Made by a program: the position numbers and the translations under genes
Part shown: positions 1 through 5,016 of the stretch, one piece after another
Numbering within the stretch: the stretch's first letter is position 1
Layout: each line of letters starts with the position of its first letter
Notes under the pieces: generated by a model
What the model saw: only the letters and a program-made list of their open reading frames with translations
The model's database searches: none
What the model was told of the DNA's origin: nothing
DNA from: Cytophagaceae bacterium UBA6715
GTDB lineage: Bacteria; Bacteroidota; Bacteroidia; Cytophagales; Spirosomataceae
Assembly (NCBI GenBank): GCA_002454335.1
Contig: DKIP01000022.1
Span: forward strand, 9,210-15,469
Reading direction: 5' to 3'
Length of the DNA: 6,260 bases

Positions 1-24
1 GATATTGTCCCAATGATTGGCCAT
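1..24 (-). CDS. Possible start of a further operon gene, cut by the window edge
   Basis: An ATG at 24-22 on the minus strand opens a frame reading MANHWDNI to the edge, with no stop. It begins 3 nt after the stop of the DUF2892 gene, the tight spacing expected of a co-transcribed gene. A His-Trp-Asp-x-Ile start resembles the N-terminus of some class I SAM-dependent methyltransferases of Bacteroidota, but eight residues cannot establish a family. The methyltransferase idea is inference only; what is seen is an open frame at operon spacing. Confidence 0.35.
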
Positions 25-27
25 AAA

Positions 28-270
28 TTATTTCGAATGAATTTCTTCATAGCTTAATTCTTTTGGTTCTTTCTGATTGGATTTTTGAATGGGAATTCCA
101 CAGCCTTGGGCTCCGCAGCCTACATTGAGGATTGCCATTCCTAGTAAAACGAAGCCAAGTAGTCCCATCAATGTATCTTGTCCTTTAAATGCTTCAATCA
201 TTGCATATCCACCAATTACGAGTCGGATGATGCGCATGAAATTCCAGTTTTGCAATAAATTCGTGAGCAT
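28..270 (-). CDS. DUF2892 (YgaP-type transmembrane domain) small membrane protein
   Basis: A small inner-membrane protein of 80 residues. Two hydrophobic segments are visible, about residues 13-28 and 32-50, preceded by the NWNFMRIIRLVIG stretch typical of DUF2892 proteins. Cys52 and Cys57 sit just after the second membrane segment, and a polar, charged tail follows. DUF2892 is the membrane domain of E. coli YgaP, where it is fused to a rhodanese domain. Here the rhodanese is a separate gene directly upstream, so the pair may work as a split YgaP, anchoring sulfur transfer at the membrane (inference). The start at 270 keeps the family-typical N-terminus; Met12 is a possible later start. It follows the rhodanese gene by 52 nt containing a perfect hairpin. 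The family call is fairly sure; the function is not. Confidence 0.75.
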   Translation of the reverse strand: MLTNLLQNWNFMRIIRLVIGGYAMIEAFKGQDTLMGLLGFVLLGMAILNVGCGAQGCGIPIQKSNQKEPKELSYEEIHSK

Positions 271-285
271 ATAAACTTTATTTAA

Positions 286-305
286 CCCCAGGCTTTAGCC
301 TGGGG
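286..305. repeat. Perfect 20-bp palindrome (REP-like), copy 1
   Basis: CCCCAGGC-TTTA-GCCTGGGG: 8-bp arms around a 4-nt loop, extended to 9 bp by the flanking A/T pair (285 and 306). It lies between the rhodanese and DUF2892 genes. It has the same CCCCAGnC-N4-GnCTGGGG layout as the palindrome at 4903-4922. There is no T-run after either side, so a simple terminator is unlikely. In RNA it would form a stable hairpin that could adjust expression between the two operon genes (inference). Confidence 0.8.
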
Positions 306-322
306 TACCTGATGACAAAAAA

Positions 323-595
323 TTAATCTTGGTAAGCAAGCATATCATGCAATCCGCCGCCATTGTAAACCTCGGATAGCCCTGCTTGTTTCAATAAATT
401 CATCGCCATGCCTGAACGATTGCCACTACGGCAATAAACTACGATTGGGCCTTTCATCGCTTTGAATTCATCTAAGCGAAGGGGAACAATTCCTAACGGG
501 ATGTTGATCGCTCTATCAAAATGCCCCAAAGCAAATTCGTTGGTCTCACGTACGTCAACAACCGTAGTGGTCGGATCATTTAGTAAATCTTCCAT
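323..595 (-). CDS. Single-domain rhodanese sulfurtransferase
   Basis: A 90-residue cytoplasmic rhodanese domain. The family landmarks are in order: VVDVRETNEF near residues 12-21, GHFDRAINIPL at 24-34, and the active-site loop VYCRSGNRSG with catalytic Cys55, which would carry sulfur as a persulfide. The loop has the six-residue length typical of sulfur-handling rhodaneses. The start at 595 lies 2 nt after the stop of the upstream dioxygenase gene. The alternative ATG at 619 would add eight residues (MSFNSFII) inside that gene and is less likely. Its position between a persulfide dioxygenase-rhodanese fusion and a DUF2892 protein suggests it passes persulfide sulfur within this pathway, possibly at the membrane with DUF2892. 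The acceptor is unknown. Confidence 0.9.
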   Translation of the reverse strand: MEDLLNDPTTTVVDVRETNEFALGHFDRAINIPLGIVPLRLDEFKAMKGPIVVYCRSGNRSGMAMNLLKQAGLSEVYNGGGLHDMLAYQD

Positions 596-597
596 GA

Positions 598-2016
598 TTA
601 TAAAAGAGTTGAAGGACAAACGTATTCTGTTAACGGAAATTTCTCCGATTCTTTGATTCCTTTAAATCCACCTTTGACATCAATTAAGTTATCAAATCCA
701 CGTGCACGCAACGTAGAATTAAAAATCATCGAACGATACCCACTTGCACAATGCACAAAATAGGTCTTGTCTTTGTTGATCTTCAACATGCTTTCATTGA
801 TGAAATCCAACGGGGCATTTTCAACATCAACGACGTGCTCCGACAAATATTCTGAGTTCTTACGAACGTCTAAAATTTCTCCTTCACCAGCATTAACGCG
901 CTTCAGTAATTCCGCGGCATCGATAGATTCGATGCTATCCACTTCTTTGCCTGAAGCTTTCCACGCGGCAAAGCCTCCTTTTAAATATCCAATAGTGAAA
1001 TCATATCCTACGCGCGCTAATCGCGTAATTACTTCCTCCTCACGACCTTCATCCGTTACTAACAAGATCTCTTGTTTAATGTCAGGAATTAAAGTTCCTA
1101 CCCATGGAGCGAATGATCCATCAATTCCGATGTTGATCGAGTTTGGTACAAAACCAGCTGCAAATGTTTGCGGTTCTCTTGTATCTAAAATTAGCGCACT
1201 TGTCTCATTCGCCGCTGCTTCAAATCCCTCCGGACTTAAGGCATGTTGGCCTCTCTCCAAAACCTTATCAATTGAATCATAACCTTTGATATTCATCAAT
1301 ACATTCAAGGGGAAATAGGCTGGAGGTGCCACAAGTCCAGTTAATACCTCTTTTTTGAATTCCTCTTTTGTCAAAGCAGGATTCAAAGCATAGTTGACCT
1401 TTTTCTGATTGCCCAAGGTATCTGTCGTTTCCTTGCTCATGTTTTTTCCACACGCTGAACCAGCCCCATGCCCAGGATATACAATGATATCATCTGCCAA
1501 TGGCATGATCTTATTTCGTAAGGAGTCATATAAATGACCTGCCAACATATCTTGGGTCAATTCAGCAATTACTTTCTGCGCAAGATCCGGTCTACCGACG
1601 TCCCCAATGAACAAGGTGTCACCTGAGAATAAACTCGACTCTTTCCCATTTTCATCGATTAACAAAAAGCAGGTCGATTCCATCGTATGTCCGGGTGTAT
1701 GAATTACACGGATTTTTACATTTCCTAAAGAAAATTCTTGACCATCCGTCGCTGAAATACAATCAAAACCACAGCTAGCATTGGGGCCATAGACAATCGG
1801 AGCACCCGTTTTAGCTGAAAGGTCCAAGTGGCCAGAAACGAAATCGGCGTGAAAGTGTGTCTCAAAAACGTATTTGATTTTGGCACCATTGCGTTCGGCT
1901 TTTTCAATGTAAGGCTGAACCTCACGAAGTGGATCGATAATGGCCGCTTCTCCATTGCTTTCAATGTAATAAGCACCTTGTGCTAAACATCCTGTGTAAA
2001 TTTGTTCTACTTTCAT
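598..2016 (-). CDS. CstB-like persulfide dioxygenase fused to two rhodanese domains
   Basis: A 472-residue, three-domain cytoplasmic enzyme. The N-terminal metallo-beta-lactamase fold (about 1-240) has THFHADFVSGH at 53-63, HTPGH at 106-110 and SGD at 131-133. By analogy with ETHE1, His54, His106 and Asp133 would bind the single iron of a persulfide dioxygenase. PGHGAGSACGK at 181-191 includes Cys189, probably equivalent to the extra active-site Cys of Staphylococcus CstB. Rhodanese domain 1 (about 265-355) has TDEGREEE where the catalytic Cys should be, so it is inactive. Domain 2 (about 365-465) has HCASGYRS with catalytic Cys423. The expected reactions (family knowledge) are oxidation of persulfide sulfur to sulfite and sulfur transfer, together giving thiosulfate. 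The start at 2016 is chosen because MKVEQIYTG is the family N-terminus; the longer frame to 2109 runs into the permease gene. The gap to the permease stop is 29 nt and to the next rhodanese 2 nt: one operon. Confidence 0.9.
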   Translation of the reverse strand: MKVEQIYTGCLAQGAYYIESNGEAAIIDPLREVQPYIEKAERNGAKIKYVFETHFHADFVSGHLDLSAKTGAPIVYGPNASCGFDCISATDGQEFSLGNVKIRVIHTPGHTMESTCFLLIDENGKESSLFSGDTLFIGDVGRPDLAQKVIAELTQDMLAGHLYDSLRNKIMPLADDIIVYPGHGAGSACGKNMSKETTDTLGNQKKVNYALNPALTKEEFKKEVLTGLVAPPAYFPLNVLMNIKGYDSIDKVLERGQHALSPEGFEAAANETSALILDTREPQTFAAGFVPNSINIGIDGSFAPWVGTLIPDIKQEILLVTDEGREEEVITRLARVGYDFTIGYLKGGFAAWKASGKEVDSIESIDAAELLKRVNAGEGEILDVRKNSEYLSEHVVDVENAPLDFINESMLKINKDKTYFVHCASGYRSMIFNSTLRARGFDNLIDVKGGFKGIKESEKFPLTEYVCPSTLL

Positions 2017-2045
2017 TTGGTAATTATTATGCTGTGAATGTTGAT

Positions 2046-2867
2046 CTATTTGATAGGAAATGCTAATTGTTGGATTAGGATATAAATACCCATAACCAAC
2101 ACAAACCAACCGAAGCCTACTTTTAATTTATTTCCGTCGACTTTTTTACTGAGCATATCGCCTAAGAAAATACCGACGATAGCTAACCCTGTAACGGTTA
2201 ATAACAAGTTCCAATCGATGATTTGATGGCCTAAATCACCTGTAAATCCGATTAATGATTTAGCGGCAATAATAAGTAAAGAAGTTCCAATTGCTTGTTT
2301 CATGGATAGTTTCGATAGCATCACCAAGGCTGGTATGATTAAGAAGCCACCACCAGCGCCAACTAAACCCGTTAACGTACCTACGACTGCGCCTTCAATT
2401 AGGATCATTGGATAATTGAAAACTTGTTCCTCTTCCACATAGGTGCCTAGTTTCTCCTTTTCACATTGTTCACATTTTCCACGAATCATGGAAATGGATG
2501 CTGATACCATAAGTATAGCAAACAATACCATCATTAAGATGGATTTTGTAACTACAAATTCTCCTACAGTAAATACTTCGGCAGAAATTAATGGGACGAT
2601 GAACTTTCGTGTTGCGTAAACTGCTGCAATGGAAGGAATACCAAAAATAATAGCTGTCTTGATATTGATTAAGCCCTGTTTGTATTTAGGAATGGCACCT
2701 ACCAATGAACTCGCTCCTACAACAAATAAAGAATAAGCCGTGGCTAAAATTGGATTAACACCAAAAAGGTAAACGAGTACTGGTACTGTTAAAATTGAGC
2801 CTCCTCCACCAATTAGGCCAAGTGAAATGCCAATGAGTAATGATGCAAAATATCCAATGATTTCCAT
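2046..2867 (-). CDS. TauE/SafE-family sulfur-anion permease
   Basis: A 273-residue inner-membrane protein with the internal duplication of the TauE/SafE family. The two Gly-rich repeat motifs are GLIGGGGSILTVPVLV near 17-32 and GLVGAGGGFLIIPALV near 167-182, each followed by further hydrophobic segments; about eight membrane spans are expected. The polar loop between the halves (about 128-152) carries Cys132 and Cys135 (CEQC) amid charged residues, and could take part in thiol or metal chemistry (inference). Family members move small sulfur anions such as sulfite, sulfonates or sulfoacetate. Direction and substrate cannot be read here; export of sulfite or thiosulfate made by the downstream dioxygenase is plausible. 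It is the first gene of the sulfur operon and is preceded by the operator at 2924-2937 and a -7-like element at 2894-2901. No Shine-Dalgarno is visible. The start at 2867 gives a normal first membrane span. Confidence 0.88.
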   Translation of the reverse strand: MEIIGYFASLLIGISLGLIGGGGSILTVPVLVYLFGVNPILATAYSLFVVGASSLVGAIPKYKQGLINIKTAIIFGIPSIAAVYATRKFIVPLISAEVFTVGEFVVTKSILMMVLFAILMVSASISMIRGKCEQCEKEKLGTYVEEEQVFNYPMILIEGAVVGTLTGLVGAGGGFLIIPALVMLSKLSMKQAIGTSLLIIAAKSLIGFTGDLGHQIIDWNLLLTVTGLAIVGIFLGDMLSKKVDGNKLKVGFGWFVLVMGIYILIQQLAFPIK

Positions 2868-2893
2868 AAACGGGTTTTATTCTTTTGTTGACA

Positions 2894-2901
2894 CAAATCT
2901 C
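2894..2901 (-). promoter_or_regulatory. Predicted -7 element of the permease-dioxygenase operon
   Basis: On the minus strand this reads GAGATTTG, a partial match (A and TTTG) to the Bacteroidota -7 consensus TAnnTTTG. Its last base is 36.5 nt from the centre of the operator at 2924-2937, exactly the spacing seen in front of the porin gene. That would place transcription start near 2889 (an A on the minus strand), giving a leader of about 21 nt. No clear -33 TTTG is seen, as expected for an activator-dependent promoter. Inferred from pattern and spacing only. Confidence 0.5.
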
Positions 2902-2923
2902 CGCGATAATCTTTAGCTTTAAC

Positions 2924-2937
2924 GTGATTTTTATCAC
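2924..2937. promoter_or_regulatory. Crp/Fnr-type operator upstream of the permease operon
   Basis: A perfect inverted repeat GTGAT-TTTT-ATCAC, flanked by C and A. This matches the CRP core GTGA-N6-TCAC and is close to the FNR box TTGAT-N4-ATCAA. A second copy with the same core and flanks lies at 4246-4259 beside a Crp/Fnr-family gene. It sits between the porin stop and the permease start, 57 nt before the start codon, in the position of a class II activator site relative to the -7-like element. Confidence 0.75.
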
Positions 2938-2951
2938 AAGCAACCGAAAAT

Positions 2952-4211
2952 TTATATAGTGTAATTTACTATGAAATTCCAAGTACTCATATTGACTTTG
3001 TTCAAGATGTATTTCAGGTTTTCATGTGTCTCACCTTGATTACTTTTATTTACATAAATAAATTGAACATCTAATCCCTTCACTAGGTTTTTGGCATCCC
3101 AATTGATTTCCAAATTTGTTTGAATATAGGAAGGCATTCCGTATTTGTTTAATGCATAATTTTCTACAATTGGTAGGTCAAAATAACCGACTGATGGTTG
3201 AATTTTAAGCTTTAGTTTAGGAAATTGATACATGCCTCGAATTACGACTGCATTTACGCCTCCGTAACCTTCATTCCGTTCTCTAGGCATGAACGTATAA
3301 AAGGGATCCTTCCCCCATTCTCTTGGCATAAGATATCTTCCCTCTGAGCTGATTTGATTAAAGTTGATCGAGGTGCTCCAGCGTTTATTTTCTATCGCTA
3401 ATTTTAGCCCCCAGCTTGCGGCATGTTGATTTTTTTCGTCAAATAAATTATTCCCTAATGCATGTTGTTTAATTGCTTGTATACCAAATGTAAGTTGGCC
3501 TTCGCCAATTTTCTTATGATATTCTACTTGAAAGAATGCCGTATTTGAAATTTGATCGACGAAAAGGTTAGAAAATTTAATACTTATGTTTTTGTTGATT
3601 TGTTGGTTTAGACTAGTAATTATGATACCATTACTCGTTAATTGGCCTGCATAGCTCGATTTTTGTCCCAGGGTATTTATGCCGACAGGATAGTAACCTA
3701 TGGAAGAGGCGACGGAAGACCAACCCATGGTTCCACGGGGTGACATTTCATAAAGGTAGGCGAATTCCCATTGTTTATATTGGCCATACATTCCCCCCAC
3801 CGCACTTGGGCGCATTCGACCATCCTGAGGGTTAATGAAAGGTGTATTGATAACTTGTCGGCCTACAGTTAGCTTGAAATTATTTTTAGCGTATTGAAGA
3901 TTTAATTTCTCAATTCGAGATAAAAATGTTTGATTACTGAGGTTGGCCTGATCAAAAAGACCGATTTCATAGCGACTTGTAGGTACTGAGTTCGAATTCA
4001 AAAAAGAGCTTGTGAGGGAACTAGCTGCTTCAGCTGTCCAATATTTTTGGAAATTATATTTAACTCCCATTTCCCCTGCAATTGCATTCGCCTCATAGTC
4101 TGATAAATGTGCACGATTATCTGTTTCCATATGGAAATAGCGCAGTTTGCCATAAAATGGGGTTTGCGAAAAACTAGAAAAGCTAATGAATAGAAATAAA
4201 TACTTTGTCAT
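2952..4211 (-). CDS. OprD-family-like outer-membrane porin
   Basis: A 419-residue predicted beta-barrel of the outer membrane. Residues 1-16 (MTKYLFLFISFSSFSQ) form a short signal peptide ending in Gln, as is usual in Bacteroidota. The mature part alternates polar and aromatic residues as beta-strands do. It has OprD-like landmarks: GKLRYFHMETDN near the start, YEANAIAGEMGVKY, and the conserved VGRQVINTPF with NPQDGRMRPSAVGG (compare the GR..L.TP.LN..D.R..P block of OprD). The C-terminus ends NFIVNYTI, a plausible last strand. OprD-family porins let small solutes diffuse in; the substrate here is unknown. Its operator twin with the permease operon suggests a sulfur oxyanion or organosulfur compound (inference). 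The start is firm because the signal peptide begins there. The gap to the regulator stop is only 44 nt, and it holds the operator and the predicted -7 element. Confidence 0.78.
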   Translation of the reverse strand: MTKYLFLFISFSSFSQTPFYGKLRYFHMETDNRAHLSDYEANAIAGEMGVKYNFQKYWTAEAASSLTSSFLNSNSVPTSRYEIGLFDQANLSNQTFLSRIEKLNLQYAKNNFKLTVGRQVINTPFINPQDGRMRPSAVGGMYGQYKQWEFAYLYEMSPRGTMGWSSVASSIGYYPVGINTLGQKSSYAGQLTSNGIIITSLNQQINKNISIKFSNLFVDQISNTAFFQVEYHKKIGEGQLTFGIQAIKQHALGNNLFDEKNQHAASWGLKLAIENKRWSTSINFNQISSEGRYLMPREWGKDPFYTFMPRERNEGYGGVNAVVIRGMYQFPKLKLKIQPSVGYFDLPIVENYALNKYGMPSYIQTNLEINWDAKNLVKGLDVQFIYVNKSNQGETHENLKYILNKVNMSTWNFIVNYTI

Positions 4212-4215
4212 TTAA

Positions 4216-4223
4216 CAAAGGTC
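4216..4223 (-). promoter_or_regulatory. Predicted -7 element of the porin gene
   Basis: On the minus strand this reads GACCTTTG, a partial match to TAnnTTTG. The last G is 36.5 nt from the centre of the operator at 4246-4259, identical to the arrangement before the permease operon. An activator centred at -41.5 would put the transcription start at 4211, the A of the porin ATG itself, or within a few bases of it. The mRNA would then be leaderless or nearly so. A pattern-based prediction. Confidence 0.5.
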
Positions 4224-4245
4224 TAAATCTATTTGGATTCAATCC

Positions 4246-4259
4246 GTGATGAATATCAC
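4246..4259. promoter_or_regulatory. Crp/Fnr-type operator upstream of the porin gene
   Basis: A perfect inverted repeat GTGAT-GAAT-ATCAC, again flanked by C on the left and A on the right, like the site at 2924-2937. It overlaps the last bases of the Crp/Fnr gene, whose TGA stop is at 4258-4256 on the minus strand, and lies 35 nt before the porin start codon. The most obvious ligand is the Crp/Fnr protein encoded alongside. Confidence 0.75.
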
Positions 4260-4885
4260 AGCGCTTTTAGGTCTACTATCTCGATTTGATTCTTATTGAT
4301 TTTGATATGTCCTTTCTCTGCTAATTTCTTCATCAAACGTGAAATGACCTCTCGAGATGAATTGAGTTCCGTAGCGATGTCGGTGAATGAAACCTTGATT
4401 ATATTATTTTTTAAACTCTTTTGGTGCTGTTTTAAATACCATAAGAGACGCTCGTCCAAATTACGAAAGGCGATGTGATCAAGTGTATCCAATAATTCTT
4501 CAAAACGTGAGCGATATGTTTCCAAGACAAATTGATACCACGACTTGTATTTTGAGGCCCATTCGTCCATCAGCTCAACAGGTATCGTTAAAACTTCCGT
4601 GTCAACCAAAGCCTTCGCCATGATTTGACTATTCAGATTTCGTGCGGCACAAGTCATTGAAATGGCACATGCCTCACCCGGGTGAAGGTTGTACATAAAT
4701 ACTTCGTTCCCTTCATCATCCTCGCGAAAAACTTTGATGATTCCTTTGGTTACTAACACGGCGGAGCGAATGCTTTGGCCTGTTTTCATGAGAAATTCAT
4801 CCGAATGAAACTTACGGATGACTCCCACTTGTTGGATTTTCTTTTTTAATTCAGGCTCGAATTTGGCTAATATATCTGATTCCAT
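4256..4885 (-). CDS. Crp/Fnr-family transcriptional regulator
   Basis: A 209-residue regulator. The cyclic-nucleotide-binding-like beta-roll spans about 15-110 (GQSIRSAVLVTKGIIKVF, then LHPGEACAISMTCA), followed by a long dimer helix (about 112-140) and a C-terminal winged helix-turn-helix (about 163-205: FTDIATELNSSREVISRLMKKL). Recognition-helix residues Arg178, Glu179, Ser182 and Arg183 combine the CRP pattern (R-E-x-x-x-R) with the FNR pattern (E-x-x-S-R), fitting the hybrid GTGAT half-sites beside it. There is no N-terminal Cys cluster as in FNR, so an oxygen-sensing iron-sulfur cluster is unlikely. Cys73 and Cys79 lie at the effector pocket and could be redox or persulfide sensors (inference). 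The start at 4885 is chosen because MESDILAKFEPEL is a normal family start; the longer frame to 4975 reads through repeat DNA. An AAGGA lies 2 nt before the ATG, rather close for a Shine-Dalgarno. It probably activates the porin and the permease operon. Confidence 0.88.
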   Translation of the reverse strand: MESDILAKFEPELKKKIQQVGVIRKFHSDEFLMKTGQSIRSAVLVTKGIIKVFREDDEGNEVFMYNLHPGEACAISMTCAARNLNSQIMAKALVDTEVLTIPVELMDEWASKYKSWYQFVLETYRSRFEELLDTLDHIAFRNLDERLLWYLKQHQKSLKNNIIKVSFTDIATELNSSREVISRLMKKLAEKGHIKINKNQIEIVDLKAL

Positions 4886-4902
4886 GGTCCTTATTTCCAA
4901 AT

Positions 4903-4922
4903 CCCCAGACTGAAGTCTGGGG
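4903..4922. repeat. Perfect 20-bp palindrome (REP-like), copy 2
   Basis: CCCCAGAC-TGAA-GTCTGGGG, with 8-bp perfect arms and a 4-nt loop. It differs from the copy at 286-305 by one compensated base pair in the arms (G-C to A-T) plus the loop, which shows that the pairing is conserved. It lies 17 nt upstream of the Crp/Fnr start codon, so in the mRNA it would form a hairpin close to the initiation region if transcription begins further upstream. Confidence 0.8.
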
Positions 4923-4951
4923 TTATTATTTGTGCTAATGTTTTTATTAAT

Positions 4952-4971
4952 CACCAGACTAACATCTGGGC
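4952..4971. repeat. Degenerate palindrome of the same repeat family, copy 3
   Basis: CACCAGAC-TAAC-ATCTGGGC aligns base for base with the 20-bp palindrome at 4903-4922 but has lost outer and inner pairs; only CCAGA/TCTGG still pairs. It starts 49 nt from the start of the previous copy, in the gap between the oxidoreductase and the regulator. Confidence 0.6.
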
Positions 4972-4991
4972 TCATTATCCGTGTTTTCTAA

Positions 4992-5011
4992 GCTCTGGCT
5001 ATAGTCTGGGG
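4992..5011. repeat. Degenerate palindrome of the same repeat family, copy 4
   Basis: GCTCTGGC-TATA-GTCTGGGG keeps an intact right arm (GTCTGGGG) but a diverged left arm, so it folds poorly. It starts 40 nt from the previous copy and 6 nt before it meets the stop of the oxidoreductase gene. Together with the copies at 4903 and 4952 it makes a small cluster of about 110 bp. Confidence 0.5.
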
Positions 5012-5016
5012 AGTTC

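Noticed and set aside
286..305. Intrinsic terminator between the rhodanese and DUF2892 genes
   Set aside because: The stem is strong but no T-run follows on either strand, and related palindromes occur elsewhere in the same form, so a dispersed repeat is the better reading.
767..1282. 171-codon open frame on the plus strand inside the dioxygenase gene
   Set aside because: It is antisense to a well-supported conserved gene, its product is serine-rich with no recognisable domain, and it has no promoter. It is a shadow frame.
2017..2109. Upstream extension of the dioxygenase-rhodanese frame to an ATG at 2109
   Set aside because: The extra 31 residues overlap the end of the permease gene, show no family similarity, and precede the normal family N-terminus MKVEQIYTG at 2016.
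4475..4490. A third Crp/Fnr site inside the regulator gene (GTGAT at 4475-4479)
   Set aside because: Only one half-site is present; the partner at the right spacing does not read ATCAC and the place is within coding sequence.
4256..4885. Oxygen-sensing FNR
   Set aside because: No N-terminal cysteine cluster is present. Only two cysteines (73 and 79) occur in the whole protein, too few for the four-ligand iron-sulfur cluster of FNR.
4886..4975. Upstream extension of the Crp/Fnr frame to an ATG at 4975
   Set aside because: The extra 30 residues are translated from palindromic repeat DNA. The family-like start is the Met at 4885.
4903..5011. CRISPR-like array
   Set aside because: The repeats are only 20 bp and strongly decayed, spaced 40-49 nt apart, with no leader or cas genes. 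They are palindromes of a family also present at 286.
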